NCBI GenBank assembly: GCA_022496805.1
Contig: CM040101.1
Location: 28,187,529-28,251,528, forward strand
Direction of reading: 5' to 3'
DNA length: 64,000 nucleotides
Source: Pohlia nutans
Lineage: Eukaryota > Streptophyta > Bryopsida > Bryales > Mniaceae
A model generated the notes under the pieces. It was not told the origin of the DNA. It did no database searches and was given only the letters and a program-made list of their open reading frames with translations. Below, one piece after another: positions 1-11,090 of the stretch (the stretch's first letter is position 1; every line of letters starts with the position of its first letter). The position numbers and the translations under genes are program-made.

Positions 1-966
1 GGTAGCTGATATACCTTCCGGTATTGATTACCGAGTAGTTCTTTACAAGGAGGAGCTACCAGGTGGTGGGTTTGTTTGGGCTCAAGATAGGTACCAAAAA
101 CCGCAGCAGGCGCCTCTCCCGGTCGTCTATGCAGTCCTCCACCCGGAATCCGTCCTTCACTGAAACCGGTTTAGAAAACTTCGCCTTCACCCATCCGGAA
201 TCTTGCTTGCTCTTGTCATATCCAAACGGGCTGTTGGGGAACTTGTACGTCACGCGCCAATGCTTCGAGGTCCACTTCCTCCACTGCCCCCGGATTTCGC
301 TGTCCCGGAATTCCGCCACCACCCGGTTTCCACCTAACTCCTGCAACATCGCATCACTGTAGAGGTCCCATGGCAGGTACAGCAATTCCTCGCACCCGAT
401 TCTGCGCAAATCCTTCCGCAGCTGCTCCCTATGTCCCGCATTGGTCGGAGCAACCGGGCGCACCAACTTATCCGGAACCGGCAGTCCGAGCCTCCAATCG
501 TCCTTCTGTCCCATCGCTGCTGGCTCCAAAACTTCCTTCCCTCGATTGCACGCGCTCCGCCTAAGCTCCCGGAATACTTGCTCGCCGCCCGGTCGCTCTC
601 CCTGCTCTCTCACAGCATCCGGAAACACAAAAATTTGGCGCAGGGGTGGACTGGAAACACTATGCAAAAATGAACAGTGAACCGCCCTAATTAAAGCCGC
701 CCATTTCAAGGCGCAAAACGTGGCCGGGTCCATCTCTGACCCGTCCATCCCCTACCCAGTTTCCAGTCCGGGTCTCGTGCCAACCCGGACACCTGCCGTC
801 GAAACCGGGTCCTAGCAATAACTCTACAGTGCGCGCGAGCGCTTCTTCTACATAAATAACTAAATGTGCCATTATGGTCGCTCCCACACTCATTTATGAA
901 GATTCGGGCTACTCCTAGCTACCCTAAAACCCTAACTCTCTACTTCTAGGTCAAACGAGGTTCGAC
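1..966 (-). mobile_element. LTR retroelement fragment (left copy)
   Basis: This is the 5' portion, on the minus strand, of the same element that fills 58391-62446. Both copies end at the right with the same boundary sequence (TGTCGAACC read on the minus strand), preceded by a run containing CCCTAAAACCCTAA. The ORFs at 56-748 and 687-893 are near-identical to those at 61086-62372. The element runs off the left edge of the window. It abuts a MULE transposase fragment at 967. Confidence 0.75.
56..748 (-). CDS. Retroelement ORF, gag-like/plant transposon-type protein (partial)
   Basis: This is a 230-residue ORF, open toward the window edge on its 3' side. It matches the ORFs at 61760-62281 and 61086-61763, and here it reads through the point where the right-hand copy is frameshifted (SEIRGQWRKW). 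Sequence features include DDWRLGLP and WRVTYKFPNSPFGYDKSKQ. I recognise no catalytic domain. By position, just inside the TG end of the element, it resembles the extra ORFs carried by some plant Ty3/Gypsy Athila/Tat-type elements; that assignment is inference. Confidence 0.5.
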   Translation of the reverse strand: MDGSEMDPATFCALKWAALIRAVHCSFLHSVSSPPLRQIFVFPDAVREQGERPGGEQVFRELRRSACNRGKEVLEPAAMGQKDDWRLGLPVPDKLVRPVAPTNAGHREQLRKDLRRIGCEELLYLPWDLYSDAMLQELGGNRVVAEFRDSEIRGQWRKWTSKHWRVTYKFPNSPFGYDKSKQDSGWVKAKFSKPVSVKDGFRVEDCIDDRERRLLRFLVPILSPNKPTTW

Positions 967-1180
967 ATAAATTAGTCTCCTTTCCCTCTTCATCTAATAC
1001 TCCCTCTGGAACTCGCACTCCAGCCAATACTCCTACCTCGTCATCTTGGTCTCTTCCTCCAGTAATTGCAATGTCTTCTGAGTGTTTGAGTGTGATGGAG
1101 TGCCTTAGAAAGCTGTCCAGTGTTCCACGTTGTTGTAACAAATTAGCTCAAATAGATTTTGATGCTGTCAAGTAGCACAA
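967..1180 (+). pseudogene. MULE transposase fragment 1 (element D)
   Basis: The translated frame contains VMECLRKLSSV and LAQIDFDAV, matching VMQCLRKLSSV and LAQIDFDRI of the better-preserved MULE transposase at 24575-26725. It is cut on the left by the LTR element at 966 and on the right by element A at 1181. It carries an in-frame TAG near 1173, where the homologue reads Tyr (EYHK). The reading frame resumes at 57794 beyond element A: HK here continues as VKFLP there. It is therefore the interrupted host gene of element A. Confidence 0.8.
1177..1180. repeat. Target site duplication of element A (left)
   Basis: ACAA precedes the AAGGGCATATTCG terminus and recurs at 57794-57797 directly after the opposite terminus. 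Removing the element and one copy restores CAC AAA GTC AAA TTC, the expected MULE frame. Confidence 0.7.
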
Positions 1181-1905
1181 AAGGGCATATTCGTTAAATT
1201 GGGACTATTCCAGAGACTTGGGACTTTTTTAACCCCTCGTAGTTGCCATATCCAAGTACTGTGAATTGTGATAACTTGGAGAATTTTCCACTACGATGTC
1301 GCTAATTACAGTTGCACGTGAACTTCCGTCAGGAAGCTTGGATCCCTTAATTGTCCCCTGAGATACCAACTACGCATTTCAATTACTTTCAGATTTCTTG
1401 TTTGCGCAGAATCCAAGAATCCTCCTAAGTATGTTCGAACAGTTGGATGATGTCTTTGGTCTCTCTCTTTCATCGTGCACCTTTATTGAATGATGTATAC
1501 TCTATTCGTACTATGTTTAGTAACACTAGTCCCAGACGTTCGACAATCTTTGATTGCAATATGTAACGACGTTCATGGTCACCTACGTTGTGGTGTAGGG
1601 TATACGTGATTATGACTTTACATAGTGTATAATAATAACCTACAGAGTGGTTTAGGGTACACTATACACAGATAATGTCTACTTTCGGTTGCATATCTGC
1701 TCCAAATTAAATCCATCATTTTTTGCGAAAGTTTAATACTGATTCTTGTATTCCATTCCCATTTTCACTTCATATACAATCATTGTATATACTACCTTCC
1801 GTTCTCATTCGTCTCTACCTTATATTCGCTGGTCACAAATCATTCAAAACTATTCTGTTTTAAAATCCAACATATAAAGGTGATTTGAGTACAACACCTC
1901 TTAAG
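1181..1905 (+). repeat. Left terminal inverted repeat of element A
   Basis: It matches the reverse complement of 57060-57793 almost base for base over the outer 300 bp, with more scattered differences inside. The inner limit is approximate: TTGAGTACAACACCTC here against TTGAGCACAACACCTC on the other arm. Confidence 0.85.
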
Positions 1906-3411
1906 TTAAGTGCCGGGTTTGATTTAGAATATATTCCCCCAAGATTCCTTGAAACCGAGGGTGGCTCGTATGTTTTTCACATGCTCACCCCCTTCCCACA
2001 GCCACACCAAGTATTAATAATTCTCAACACCACAACACCGTGCAAACTCGGAGAAGTCACTCTTTGTATCTTTTGAGTATCACGTGTGAACAAAGGGTAT
2101 TTAAAAGTACCCTAAAAATTAAAAATTATTTCTTACTATAGTTAGTAATATTTCAAAAATATGCTCATAGTTTTATTCTTGTAATTAAGAAATATTTGGA
2201 AGTGACCTCCCCGAGCGTGCAAAAACAAAATAAACATACATCCTCTTCATGTGTACATGATAATCCAACTACCATGGCATGAAGTAATGATTAATAGGTT
2301 AAGATTACATTTTAGCGCGTGACAGTGTTCACGGCAAACGGACCATGACATATAATTTAGGAAATGAATCATACATTTTGTGAAGGGTTTGAATTGTTTG
2401 GGTAACAATTACTCTTCACCCAATCTCCTACGCGTACACAAATTTTGTGCTGCTACGGGCTGGTGTTTCTGTGGTAAACAATCACCAAGAACTGAAGAGT
2501 ATGTCTTGTGTTTCTAGAATGTGCGTCTGCCAATTGCTATTTTCAAATTTTTCCCTACATTCTTGAGTTCACTTCAATCCCCTACTCAACTTTGCATGCA
2601 CAATCCATTTGTCATCTCATGAGACATGTCGAGTGAACTCATGATGATGACTCGCTGTCAGATACACACCTATTCAACTTCCGCCGTCTATGCAATTTGC
2701 CATCGGCAGAAATTTGAAGAACACGCTGCAAATTGCATAAAATTTGATCCATGTCAAGTTCCTACATCACATTACAGTTTAGGGAAAAATTGAACATAGT
2801 AAGATGTAAATGATGAAACTCTGCCACAATACGCTTACCTTGCGAAGACGGTATTCATCTACACATGTTCTATTCTCCTGAAAATTTCCAAACCGAGTAC
2901 GTTATCAAAACTTGGTATTGCCACACATTTACAATTAATGTTTATGTTCACCGAGTCCTCTAGCGGTCGTCTAATAATTTGTATAAAATCGGTTTTCTCA
3001 TGGGCGCTTCCTTCCACCTGTGTTGATGGAAAAAAAAAAAATTATAGTGCCACGCTAGATTATGGTGGAAGGCGCCTAGTAAATACTTATATATCTACAA
3101 CTGAAGTCTTCGTGGTGCCCGAATCTTCAACTTGATGCGCCCTACAAAGAAACTCAATTTTCCTGTACAGACCGGGCACCATTTCATTCAAAACTGACGC
3201 TCAGATCCACTAATCACAAACAGCTTCAATGCAATAATACGACAGAAAACTAACCTTAAACAAGGTCCTCGCTGCATCTATGGCTGCATGCTGCTCAATA
3301 ACATTGCATTCCTGCGATTACCAGTAAGCGTGGTCAACATCTCATGACTTTCGTGGATATAACATAGAACATCCAGCAGAACTTTTGAATCAAGGACGCA
3401 AATCTAATATA
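1906..3411. other. Element A left flank, mostly non-coding, candidate micro-exons
   Basis: There are no convincing long ORFs. On the minus strand the last long exon of the ParB-like gene ends in a plausible splice donor (CACACAG then GTATAT, about 3411). Downstream I see short AG...GT-bounded stretches that could be small exons: about 3317-3255, 2879-2841 and 2731-2674. They are open in one frame each, but this is pattern-level evidence only. The ORF at 2938-3135 on the plus strand has no support. Confidence 0.3.
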
Positions 3412-5744
3412 CCTGTGTGACTGGGATAATGTTGTCTACGGGACCTTCAGATACCTCCGCCTCATGGTCCGAGACTTCTCTTGCTGATGCAATCGAGGTG
3501 GTTTGATGGGTAATGTGCGTGGAAGGGGAGTCTGTGAACTCACTCGCACTCAATACCTGACTCATCCAAATTGCCTCCTCCAACTTCAATTCCCTCTGCC
3601 TTGCTTCCTCGCGGACCCTCTCCAACTCCATTCTCAATACCTTGTTCTGTGTTGCGAGCTCCCTGCTCGCCCGTAGTGCCTCTCGATTCACGGCCAACTT
3701 CTTCTTCGAGATCTTCTGCAGTTGTAATCTCAACGCTCTTTGTGCAGAGACCTTCTGCTCTCCACCGTCTGCAGGCACGACGTCGTTGGGACCATCTGAC
3801 AAGTCGAACTCCCCTTTGGATGGGAAATCTAACAAGGATTCCCTATACGCATCATCATCTGATCCGCTGTCAATCTCAATGGGATTGTCCTTATTAGACG
3901 GCAGGGAGACCGTCACCTCCTCCTTCACGATCCTCAGAGCTGGAATGGGTGGGACTTCAGGTGGAGGCACAGCAGATGCCTCAGAAGTTGGATTCGGAAC
4001 CGCAGCAAGCACAAGTCCCTCGAGGTGTTGAGCAAGCACAAGTCCCTCATCGTTCTCGATGGTTACCAATGGGCAATTGACCACTGGCACCGGAGGGGGA
4101 GTGAAACCCAACAAGTCTTTTGACTCAGCGGCCGTTGAAGAATTCAGGATTTCCATAGGGGCCACGCGTGCATCGTCCTCAGCTTTCGATACCATCGAGC
4201 AATGGATGGAATCAACAGCAAGTGGGAGTTTGTCAGTATCGACAGTGCGCTCGTCGGTAGCAGGAAAACTCTCCTGGGGAACGGAAGCTTCCGCAGTGGT
4301 TGCCAGTAGGCAATTGACCACTGGCACTAGAGAGGGAGTGAACCCCAACGTGTCTTCAGACTCACCGGCTGTTGAGGAATTTGGGTTCTCCGTAGGCGCC
4401 ACGCGTGCATCGTCCTCACCTTCCGATACCATCGAGGAATGGAGGGAATCAACGTCAACTGGGAGTTTGTCCCCATCTACAGTGCGATCGTCGGTAGTAG
4501 GAAAACTCTTCTGGGGAACGGAAACTTCCTCAGTGGTTGCCACTGGGCAATTGAGGGAGTGAACCCCACATGTCTTCTGCCTCAGAAACAGGTGTTTCAT
4601 TAATCTGCGCTGGGGCCAAGCCTGCCTCGTGCCCTCCAACTCGATGCAAAACCACGAATTGCGGATTGGAGTTCACCTCTGCACTTTCGCCCGCTGTTCC
4701 GGAATGACTTCCCAGTTCGTCCTCAATGTCTGCCGGAGGCGCACTCTCATCATGACGGATTTCCAAATCATTGTATAGTTCATGGGCAGGGATACTGCCT
4801 TCACTGACCACGTCGCTGTCGACTCCAGTGGCCGCATGCATAGGCGACTTTTCTTGCTCAACAGTGACCACTGGACAATTCACTACTGGCGGTTGTGCAT
4901 CACATGTGATCTCTTCACGCGCAGGTGGCGATAGTATGCGCACTCTGGAAGGAGAGGGTTCGGGTGATAAGAGACCAGCACATTCCCCAAGAAGAGCCAT
5001 TCCTTCGTTCAAATTCCTGGATTCAACAACCGGGCTCAAGGGTTGAGGCGATTTATGATCGCCTCCTGCTTGCCAAGGAGGGTTGCACGGAGTCAGAGAT
5101 ACTGGAGTACAGTGCTCTACAGTCTGCGCTGGTGCATCCCTTGGAGGCGAAAACTGATGCTCATTCTCTACGTCCATGTCATTGCCTGGAGCCGAGGCTT
5201 CCAGATCTGTTGCCGTGTTCTCGGGAGCGTCGTCCTCGTCCTCACCGCTCGCTGCATCTGAGCCGCTGACGTTATCAAAACCCTCTTCATCATCTCCCTG
5301 CAACGCACTTCCCGAAGGCTCATCTGCATCGCTGTCTTGGGATGGTAGAAACTGCCTGGGCTTGTGTTTTAGGGTAGAAGTTGGCCACTCCCCCTCGCTC
5401 CCTGCCTCTTCATCACTATGGTCACCGTCACGGTCCTCGCCTGATTCTTCACTGCTCGCGCCAGAGTCCACATTCAATGCGTCGGTGTGTGTCTTACCCC
5501 GGTCTGCAAAACTCTTGCACCGGAGTTCCCGGCGCCGGACACCCGAAGTTTCTGCTTCTTCACTTGGCGGAGTATGCTTCAATGGATACCACGTGCCGTC
5601 TTTCTGTGGCTCATCCAATGTGTCTATGGACGTCTCGTAGACGTGCTCGAACTTCTGAAGTTCGCAGCCGAGTTGGTGGCTGCTGACCATGATTTGGAAG
5701 TTATCCTCCGCCGTACCCACAACAACGGGTTGGAGATCAAACAT
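3412..5744 (-). CDS. Element A ParB/methyltransferase-like gene, exon 3 and acidic tail
   Basis: The exon starts after a GTGCAG acceptor with MFDLQPVVVGTAEDNFQIM. This is the counterpart of MFGAYYYGFVDRAD in element C and, I infer, the end of the methyltransferase-like motif I region. The rest is a long Asp/Glu/Ser-rich, probably disordered tail (for example SSEESGEDRDGDHSDEE) ending in a basic, coiled-coil-like stretch (REEARQRELKLEEA). The reading frame shifts once near 4530-4640, so two ORFs (4530-5750 and 3404-4639) must be joined. The tail contains three tandem units of about 240 bp, each starting with the element's palindrome, which encodes PVVNCP(L/V)VT-type peptides. Confidence 0.6.
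4066..4889. repeat. Element A palindromes inside the coding tail (4 copies)
   Basis: Copies lie at 4066-4087, 4303-4324, 4540-4554 (half) and 4868-4889. Each is a version of the 22-bp palindrome with half-site CCAGTGGTCAA and centre CAATTG. All lie in frame in the acidic tail and encode VVNC-type peptides. The spacing of the first three (237 bp) equals the length of the tandem unit they head. Confidence 0.85.
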
Positions 5745-5817
5745 CTGCACAACGACTGATTAGGTTAGCAATTGTCAACAATGGTGAGATGTAGTGTCAG
5801 ATAACAGTAGACGATGC

Positions 5818-5839
5818 CAGTGGTCAATTGACTACTGGC
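5818..5839. repeat. Element A palindrome (intron 2)
   Basis: The palindrome is perfect except at one pair, with half-site CCAGTGGTCAA. It lies in the intron that separates the methyltransferase-like motif I exon (ending about 5864) from exon 3 (starting 5744). Confidence 0.9.
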
Positions 5840-5863
5840 ATTGGCAAACGAGCGTTCCATGAC

Positions 5864-7242
5864 CGCGATCATACACTTCAGCCCGGCAGCCACGCATAGC
5901 ACCATCCGTGGGTTCTTGCTCTCGTGGTCAATGTGTGGAAGTAGCATAATGAATTGCATGTACACATTCATCCTAAGTTCGTCTTCATGCATGTCGACCT
6001 CCCTTACAGATCCCACCCGCTTTGTCGACTCCGAAGAACGAATTTCCTTCTTCCAATTTATTGCGTTTGCCACCTCGGGATTCCAGAAGTACAAGATGCT
6101 AACACCGTTGCCTTTTTTCAAGATCCGAGGGGAGAAAATATACGTCTCTGCTGACGCTGGCACGTATCGGCTGTGCATATGCGAATACCCTTTCAATTGC
6201 CCACTCACCGCCTTAAGGGTCTCATTCTCATTCGTGCAATGGCAAATGACCAGCCAATGCGGTGGCCACCTGCCATAGCGGCTCTGTTGCAGCATCTTAG
6301 GAAGAATCGACTCGTAGCTACAATCAACACCCACATCGTCGCGCTCCAGCCATCGATCGATTGCACTCATGTCCATTATGGCCCCATTGAAATGAAGATC
6401 TTCAGAATTAACAACGCACCATGATGAAGGGTCAGTGACATTCACTTTGGCGCCGGGTCCAAGAGCACCGGACGGGTTGGAAATTTCCCAAATCTTGAGA
6501 GTGTCCCGTCTGCCAGGACCTTGCTCAGTACCGGAGTTATGTTGGACTTCAACACATACTCCTTTTCCAGTATTCTCTCCATCTCCACCAAGAATGCATC
6601 CGAGGGGGGCTCCTGTTCTCTTCTAGGAGTGTCGCTTACTTTCAAGGACTTCAACAAGAACAGTTTTGTCGCCCGCCTGATGAGCTCGTCCATATGGGCT
6701 GAGTTGAACCCATGCTTGCGTTTGATTTCGACCCATGTCGCTCGATTTACGTCATCGTTGACCCATAGTCTCTTGAGCGACTTCTTATTCAGCCACCAAA
6801 CCACGGAATTCTTCACCTTCTTTCTATCCGTCCAGTCCTTCAAACTACAGCAGTGTTTGCTTCTGGGCCGAGTACTCCCCAGATACACCTTGGGAACTTC
6901 GTTGGACTCCTTATCCAGCTCCCCTTTGGCTGTCAAGCCAGCGGTAATTTTCTGCACCAGCTCGAGGAGTGTTGGCACTCCTAAGCCACGCAGACACTTG
7001 AACGCGAATGCCTTCGTGAGTCTTCTGACCCACTTCTCCTTGCAGTCGTCCTTCATTTTATTCCCAGTGTCGGGGTTCACGAGGTCGCCTGTCTCGTACC
7101 ACTGAAATGCGTTGTGGATGCCCCTGTACAAGTTATCCGATCCACAAATGATCAAGAACTCACCCTGGTACTCCTTGGGGGTCTTATTGGCATGATTGGG
7201 AGTCATAGCGTTTAAAGTCTCCACTGCTTTCTCTTGAAAATT
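5864..7242 (-). CDS. Element A ParB/methyltransferase-like gene, exon 2 (methyltransferase-like region)
   Basis: The exon follows a TTTTGCAG acceptor and opens with NFQEKAVETL, like EEKAVESF of element B and AFTEAVMQRF of element C. Its C-terminal third aligns with the element B protein. LVICHCTNENETLK parallels ALIIIYPFQSATK, and NPRMVLCVAAGLKCMIA parallels FPRDVVLDCTTATG, the beta-class methyltransferase motif I. The glycine-rich loop is degraded and no DPPY-type catalytic motif is visible (IMDMSAI is at that place), so catalysis is unlikely. One frameshift near 6445 joins ORFs 6442-7287 and 5765-6445. The donor at 5864 is a best guess. Confidence 0.6.
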
Positions 7243-7260
7243 CTGCAAAACGCCATCGTG

Positions 7261-7282
7261 CCAGTAGTCAATTGACCACTGG
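7261..7282. repeat. Element A palindrome (intron 1, next to the acceptor)
   Basis: The half-site is CCAGTAGTCAA. The palindrome ends about 20 bp before the exon 2 acceptor on the minus strand. It could affect splicing as well as protein binding. Confidence 0.9.
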
Positions 7283-7373
7283 TTCAAGTGAGATGCAATC
7301 TGAATGCAAATTTGACATGAACAAACGGCAGAAAGTCAGTATACAAAATAATGTACAATCCATGCCCGCACAC

Positions 7374-9098
7374 CTTGCAGATCTTCCATTCTTGAGACCT
7401 TGGTTTGCCGGGGTTCTTTAGATCCGGTCTCCCATAATTGATCCACAGATCTCGGCAATACTGCACGTGCAGAAGATACTCTGGCGAATCCCACTTGTGT
7501 TGATTCGTGTTATTTGTGCGCCGTGACAGCTCCGACAGCAGCATCTTATCCTCGGTCTACACGAAGTCACACTGCCAGGTCCTGAACTTCTCCTTGCGTT
7601 CGGGATCCACTTCTTCAAGTGCCAACAGTTTCTTTGCAGCCGCCACAGAATGTTGCCCATTGATAATGTAAAACTCTCCATTTTTTATATTCTCAAAGTA
7701 GAATGGCTCACTGTCTACCTTGGGCATGAGAGTCAAGGTCTGTTTGGGCGGGTGTATCCCAGTCAAGTAAATCTCCAGCAGACTCTTGGCGAGTGATTCG
7801 TGGAATGGGCGGTACTTGAATTCTATTGGTGCTTTGATCATCTGATCCACGTCGATCTCTTTCGTGAAGTCTTGCCCCCATATGTACATTGGCGCACTTC
7901 TGATCTTGAATTGCTTGAGCTCTTCTCGACAGTCGTCGTAGTCTATGTCCTTCCCCTCAGCCGACTTTACCGGGTGCTGATACCGACGTTGTGTCTTTTG
8001 TCTCTTGAGTGGGCTGGGTGCACCAGGTGTGGCCGATGCGTTTCCTTCCCTCTCCGTGTTCTCGGCTGGTATTGTTCCTGCATCGTTCGGAACTAGGGTA
8101 CTAGAGAACCTCACTGTGGACGTCTGCTTTCGCCGGCGTTTTGCTGGTCCAGGTGATCCTGCAACTATGTCTCCCTCGACGTTGCCAGTGGGCAATTGAC
8201 TACGGGCGACAGAGCCAATTATTTCGGGGCTATCGTCACCCTCGCCGACTTCATGCACTTCCTCACCCTCCAAACTGACCACCATCGCCTGTTCGGGTGA
8301 ATCTAACTCCACTACCTCGGTCTGTGCCTCTTGCACTTCCTTGCCGCTTGCACTTCCTTGTTTGCCCTTCTTTGATTTGGCACGGCTAGGAGCAGGACTG
8401 CATGACACTGGAGCGGGCTGTGGCCGGTTTTTGGAGCGGGTTTTCTCCTGTACCCCTTCAGTAGGGTTTTGCTGTAGTGTGACCTTTCTCACCTTATTCA
8501 GAGTTCGCAGCACGGCCAACAGCACCCTAGTCAACTGCAAATTGTCTTCCGAGTTTAGGTACGTAATAGCCTTAGGAATGAGAATGGTTTCATCTCCTTC
8601 CGCCTTAAGGTCTCCCTCATGCTCAGTAAGGCTGGTTGTGAACAGTCTGGCTTGGAACAAATCCTCTCCTTCCGTGAAATAAAGATTTGCCACCATCCCG
8701 GAGTTGTTTGCAAGCCATAGAATCACGTATGGGTGGAAGTGCTTGACGTCGGTGACTACGAGGTTGGCCACGCACGAAAAAGCAGGAACCGTCGATGGAG
8801 CGATCGCACCATTCACATGCACCCTGCGACCAAATTTGAGGGGGTGTGTCTGCTTGACAACTTCGACGAACCATTGGCGAGGTGCTGTGAGGCTTCGCTT
8901 TGGCCAATATCTCTTTCCTCCATTGGTCTCACCTTGCATGTTGGCATCCAAGATGGGCTCGAACACTTTCTTCAGTTGTCCAGCATACGGGACATGAGCC
9001 ACAGGGTCCGTTGTGTTTTTCCCTATGACCTGCAGATCCAAATGTGCGGGACTTATGAGACAGGCTACTGCATTTGACGAGTGGTTGTCAAACTGCAT
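7374..9098 (-). CDS. Element A ParB-like protein, exon 1
   Basis: The ATG at 9098 opens a 575-codon exon ending at a GTGTGC donor. The N-terminal domain is of unknown fold (VVTDVKHFHPYVILW). Basic patches (AKRRRKQ, PLKRQKTQRR) look like nuclear localisation signals. Then comes GEFYIINGQHSVAAAKKL, which matches the ParB/sulfiredoxin-like pattern (D/N)GxHRxxA with Ser in place of Arg. An in-frame TAG at 7557-7559 splits the exon; element C has Trp at the aligned position (LRTWGAYIVW), so TGG to TAG is likely. Downstream residues (CRDLWINYGRP) still align with element C (CRNIWTTYKRP), so the frame is otherwise intact. Nuclear DNA binding is inferred. Confidence 0.65.
8185..8206. repeat. Element A palindrome (in exon 1)
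   Basis: The half-site is CCAGTGGGCAA. It is read in frame as part of RSQLPTGN, between the acidic segment and the basic NLS-like segment of the ParB-like protein. Confidence 0.85.
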
Positions 9099-9153
9099 TG
9101 TGAATGCTAAGGCTTCAAAGCGAGAGCCTTCCTACTGTAATTCAATCACCATT

Positions 9154-9175
9154 CCAGTAGTCAATTGACCACTCG
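9154..9175. promoter_or_regulatory. Element A palindrome in the 5' flank of the ParB-like gene
   Basis: The half-site is CCAGTAGTCAA. It lies 56 bp upstream of the ATG at 9098, a natural place for autoregulation by a palindrome-binding product. The regulatory role is inference from position. Confidence 0.6.
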
Positions 9176-9416
9176 CAACCAGAATTTTGGCCCTCCTGTA
9201 CGTACATTTCCACTGAATGCTATACTCGAGCTATACGGTTTCGTATATATGCTCTCCTATTTAATGCAAATATAAATTGGAAAGAAATACTGCCATATGT
9301 AAAAGATTAACGCATTCAAACTGAACGACCACAGACGCTGCTGATCCGCTCACTAAAGCGAATTAAAGTTCTTTCAGTGTAGCGCTTGAATCAAATAATG
9401 GAGAGAAAACAACATA

Positions 9417-10262
9417 CCTCTTGATCTCAGAGGAGCAAAAAAAATCCCGGCGTGAACTCTAGTCGTACCTCGGCTGCAAGTGCGTAAACCCTAGCTGCAC
9501 CAGGTCCAAAACTTTGCAGCTGTGGAACCGTTATTGAAGATTCAAAAACAGACCTCTTGATCTCAGAGGAGCAAAAAAAACCCCGTGACTACTCTAATTG
9601 TACCACGTCCAAAAGTGCATAAACCCTACCCTAGCTGGATATTGCAATCAACAGTGTGCAGCAAGGACGCATATCTCTACTGGCGATAATCACGACTCTG
9701 ACCTAATCCCCAAACCTCCTCATCCAACGAAATTACGACAATCAAAACGTTTGCAGCAAATATAAACTTGGCCATAGCTTGTGATACCTGAAAGTTGTAA
9801 TTTGAAGGTCCTGTGCTCCTTCCAGCGACAGCACTCAACAATTCCGAGGAACACGAACACGCGCCATACACAACAATTTGGAGGAACACAAACACGCCAC
9901 ACACACTTTGAAGGTCCTGTGCTCCTAGCAACAGCACGCAGCAGGCGATGAGAGCAAGGGTTTACAGAGATTCAAGGGCGAACACCGATTCGAAGGCGAT
10001 GACAGCAAGGGTGAACACCCATTCGAAGACGATGACCTCATTCGAAGGCGATAGGTTAAGATTCCAAAGACCCCTGCTCGCGCCTCCCCCACGCACAGCG
10101 CAGACACAATGGAGATGGAAGGACGGCTGGGAGCGACGACGGGCTGGGAAGGGCGAGGGGCAGGGCCAAAATGACGGGCACGGATGGGGCAACGGGTAGG
10201 GGCACGGGCAGGGCCAAAATGACGGGCACGGCTGGGGCAACGGGCATGGGCACAGGCAGGGG
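9417..10262. repeat. Direct repeats and minisatellites in the element A centre
   Basis: A unit containing CTTGATCTCAGAGGAGCA occurs near 9420 and again near 9554. Around 9948-10050 a GAAGGCGATGACAGCAAGGG-like unit repeats. Around 10150-10260 a GGGCAGGGCCAAAATGACGG unit repeats twice. ORFs in both directions across this block are by-products of the repeats. Confidence 0.6.
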
Positions 10263-11006
10263 GCACTCACATTCACGTCATCCATTAATGTCATGATTAA
10301 TAGCATGATTATAGTCACTAAATTTTTCCATCATCGTGAGTTCATGATACGTTAATGTGAATGTGATACTATCATCGTGATATATACAATCCTTTGTCTT
10401 CATCATGATACTATCATCCATTCACACGTGTACCCCCTCACAATTGGAAGTTTCGCATTCTGAAAATTAATTTAGTATGTTGTAATAGTATTTGAGAATC
10501 TTAGAAACTTTATTAGGGTTTAGGGTTTATCATCAGAATACTTCAACTGACAAAAGTTTGTGGATTAAAATGATACGTGATTCTGGACAATTTACAATTT
10601 CTGGACGATGTACAAATTTCATCCACGTTTTCTCATCCGACCCAGGTATTGACAAGATACTGAGAAGGGTAGCATTTTTCAAGTCCATAAAGTTGGCGTG
10701 AATAAAGTGTTTGTTCGTAATGTCAATCACCCGGTGCCCATCGGACAAGGGGACACTGGAACAATACTACTCTCCTCTTTCGGGGATAAAATGTAATCTC
10801 TTTATGTAATCTCAAAAACTCACCTATGAATAGAAAATATAAAAAAAAGGATTGATTCTATACTTATGTAATCTCAAAAACACACCATTGAATATTAAAA
10901 AAGGATTGATTCTATACTTACGCAGTCTCAATAACTCATTCATGAATAGAAAATACAAAAAAAGGATTGATTCTATACTTACGTAATCTCAAAAACACAT
11001 CATTAT

Positions 11007-11090
<84 letters not shown>

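Noticed and set aside
1885..2076. Small ORF crossing the left TIR of element A
   Set aside because: No ATG-started counterpart is evident on the other TIR arm, and it begins with an alternative start codon.
3571..4562. Plus-strand ORFs at 3571-3897, 3642-4031 and 4059-4562
   Set aside because: These are antisense shadows of the acidic tail exon; the minus strand has the splice sites and the homologue.
9925..10318. Pro/Cys-rich ORFs on both strands
   Set aside because: They arise from GGGCAGGGCCAAAATGACGG-type tandem repeats and have no homologue in element C.
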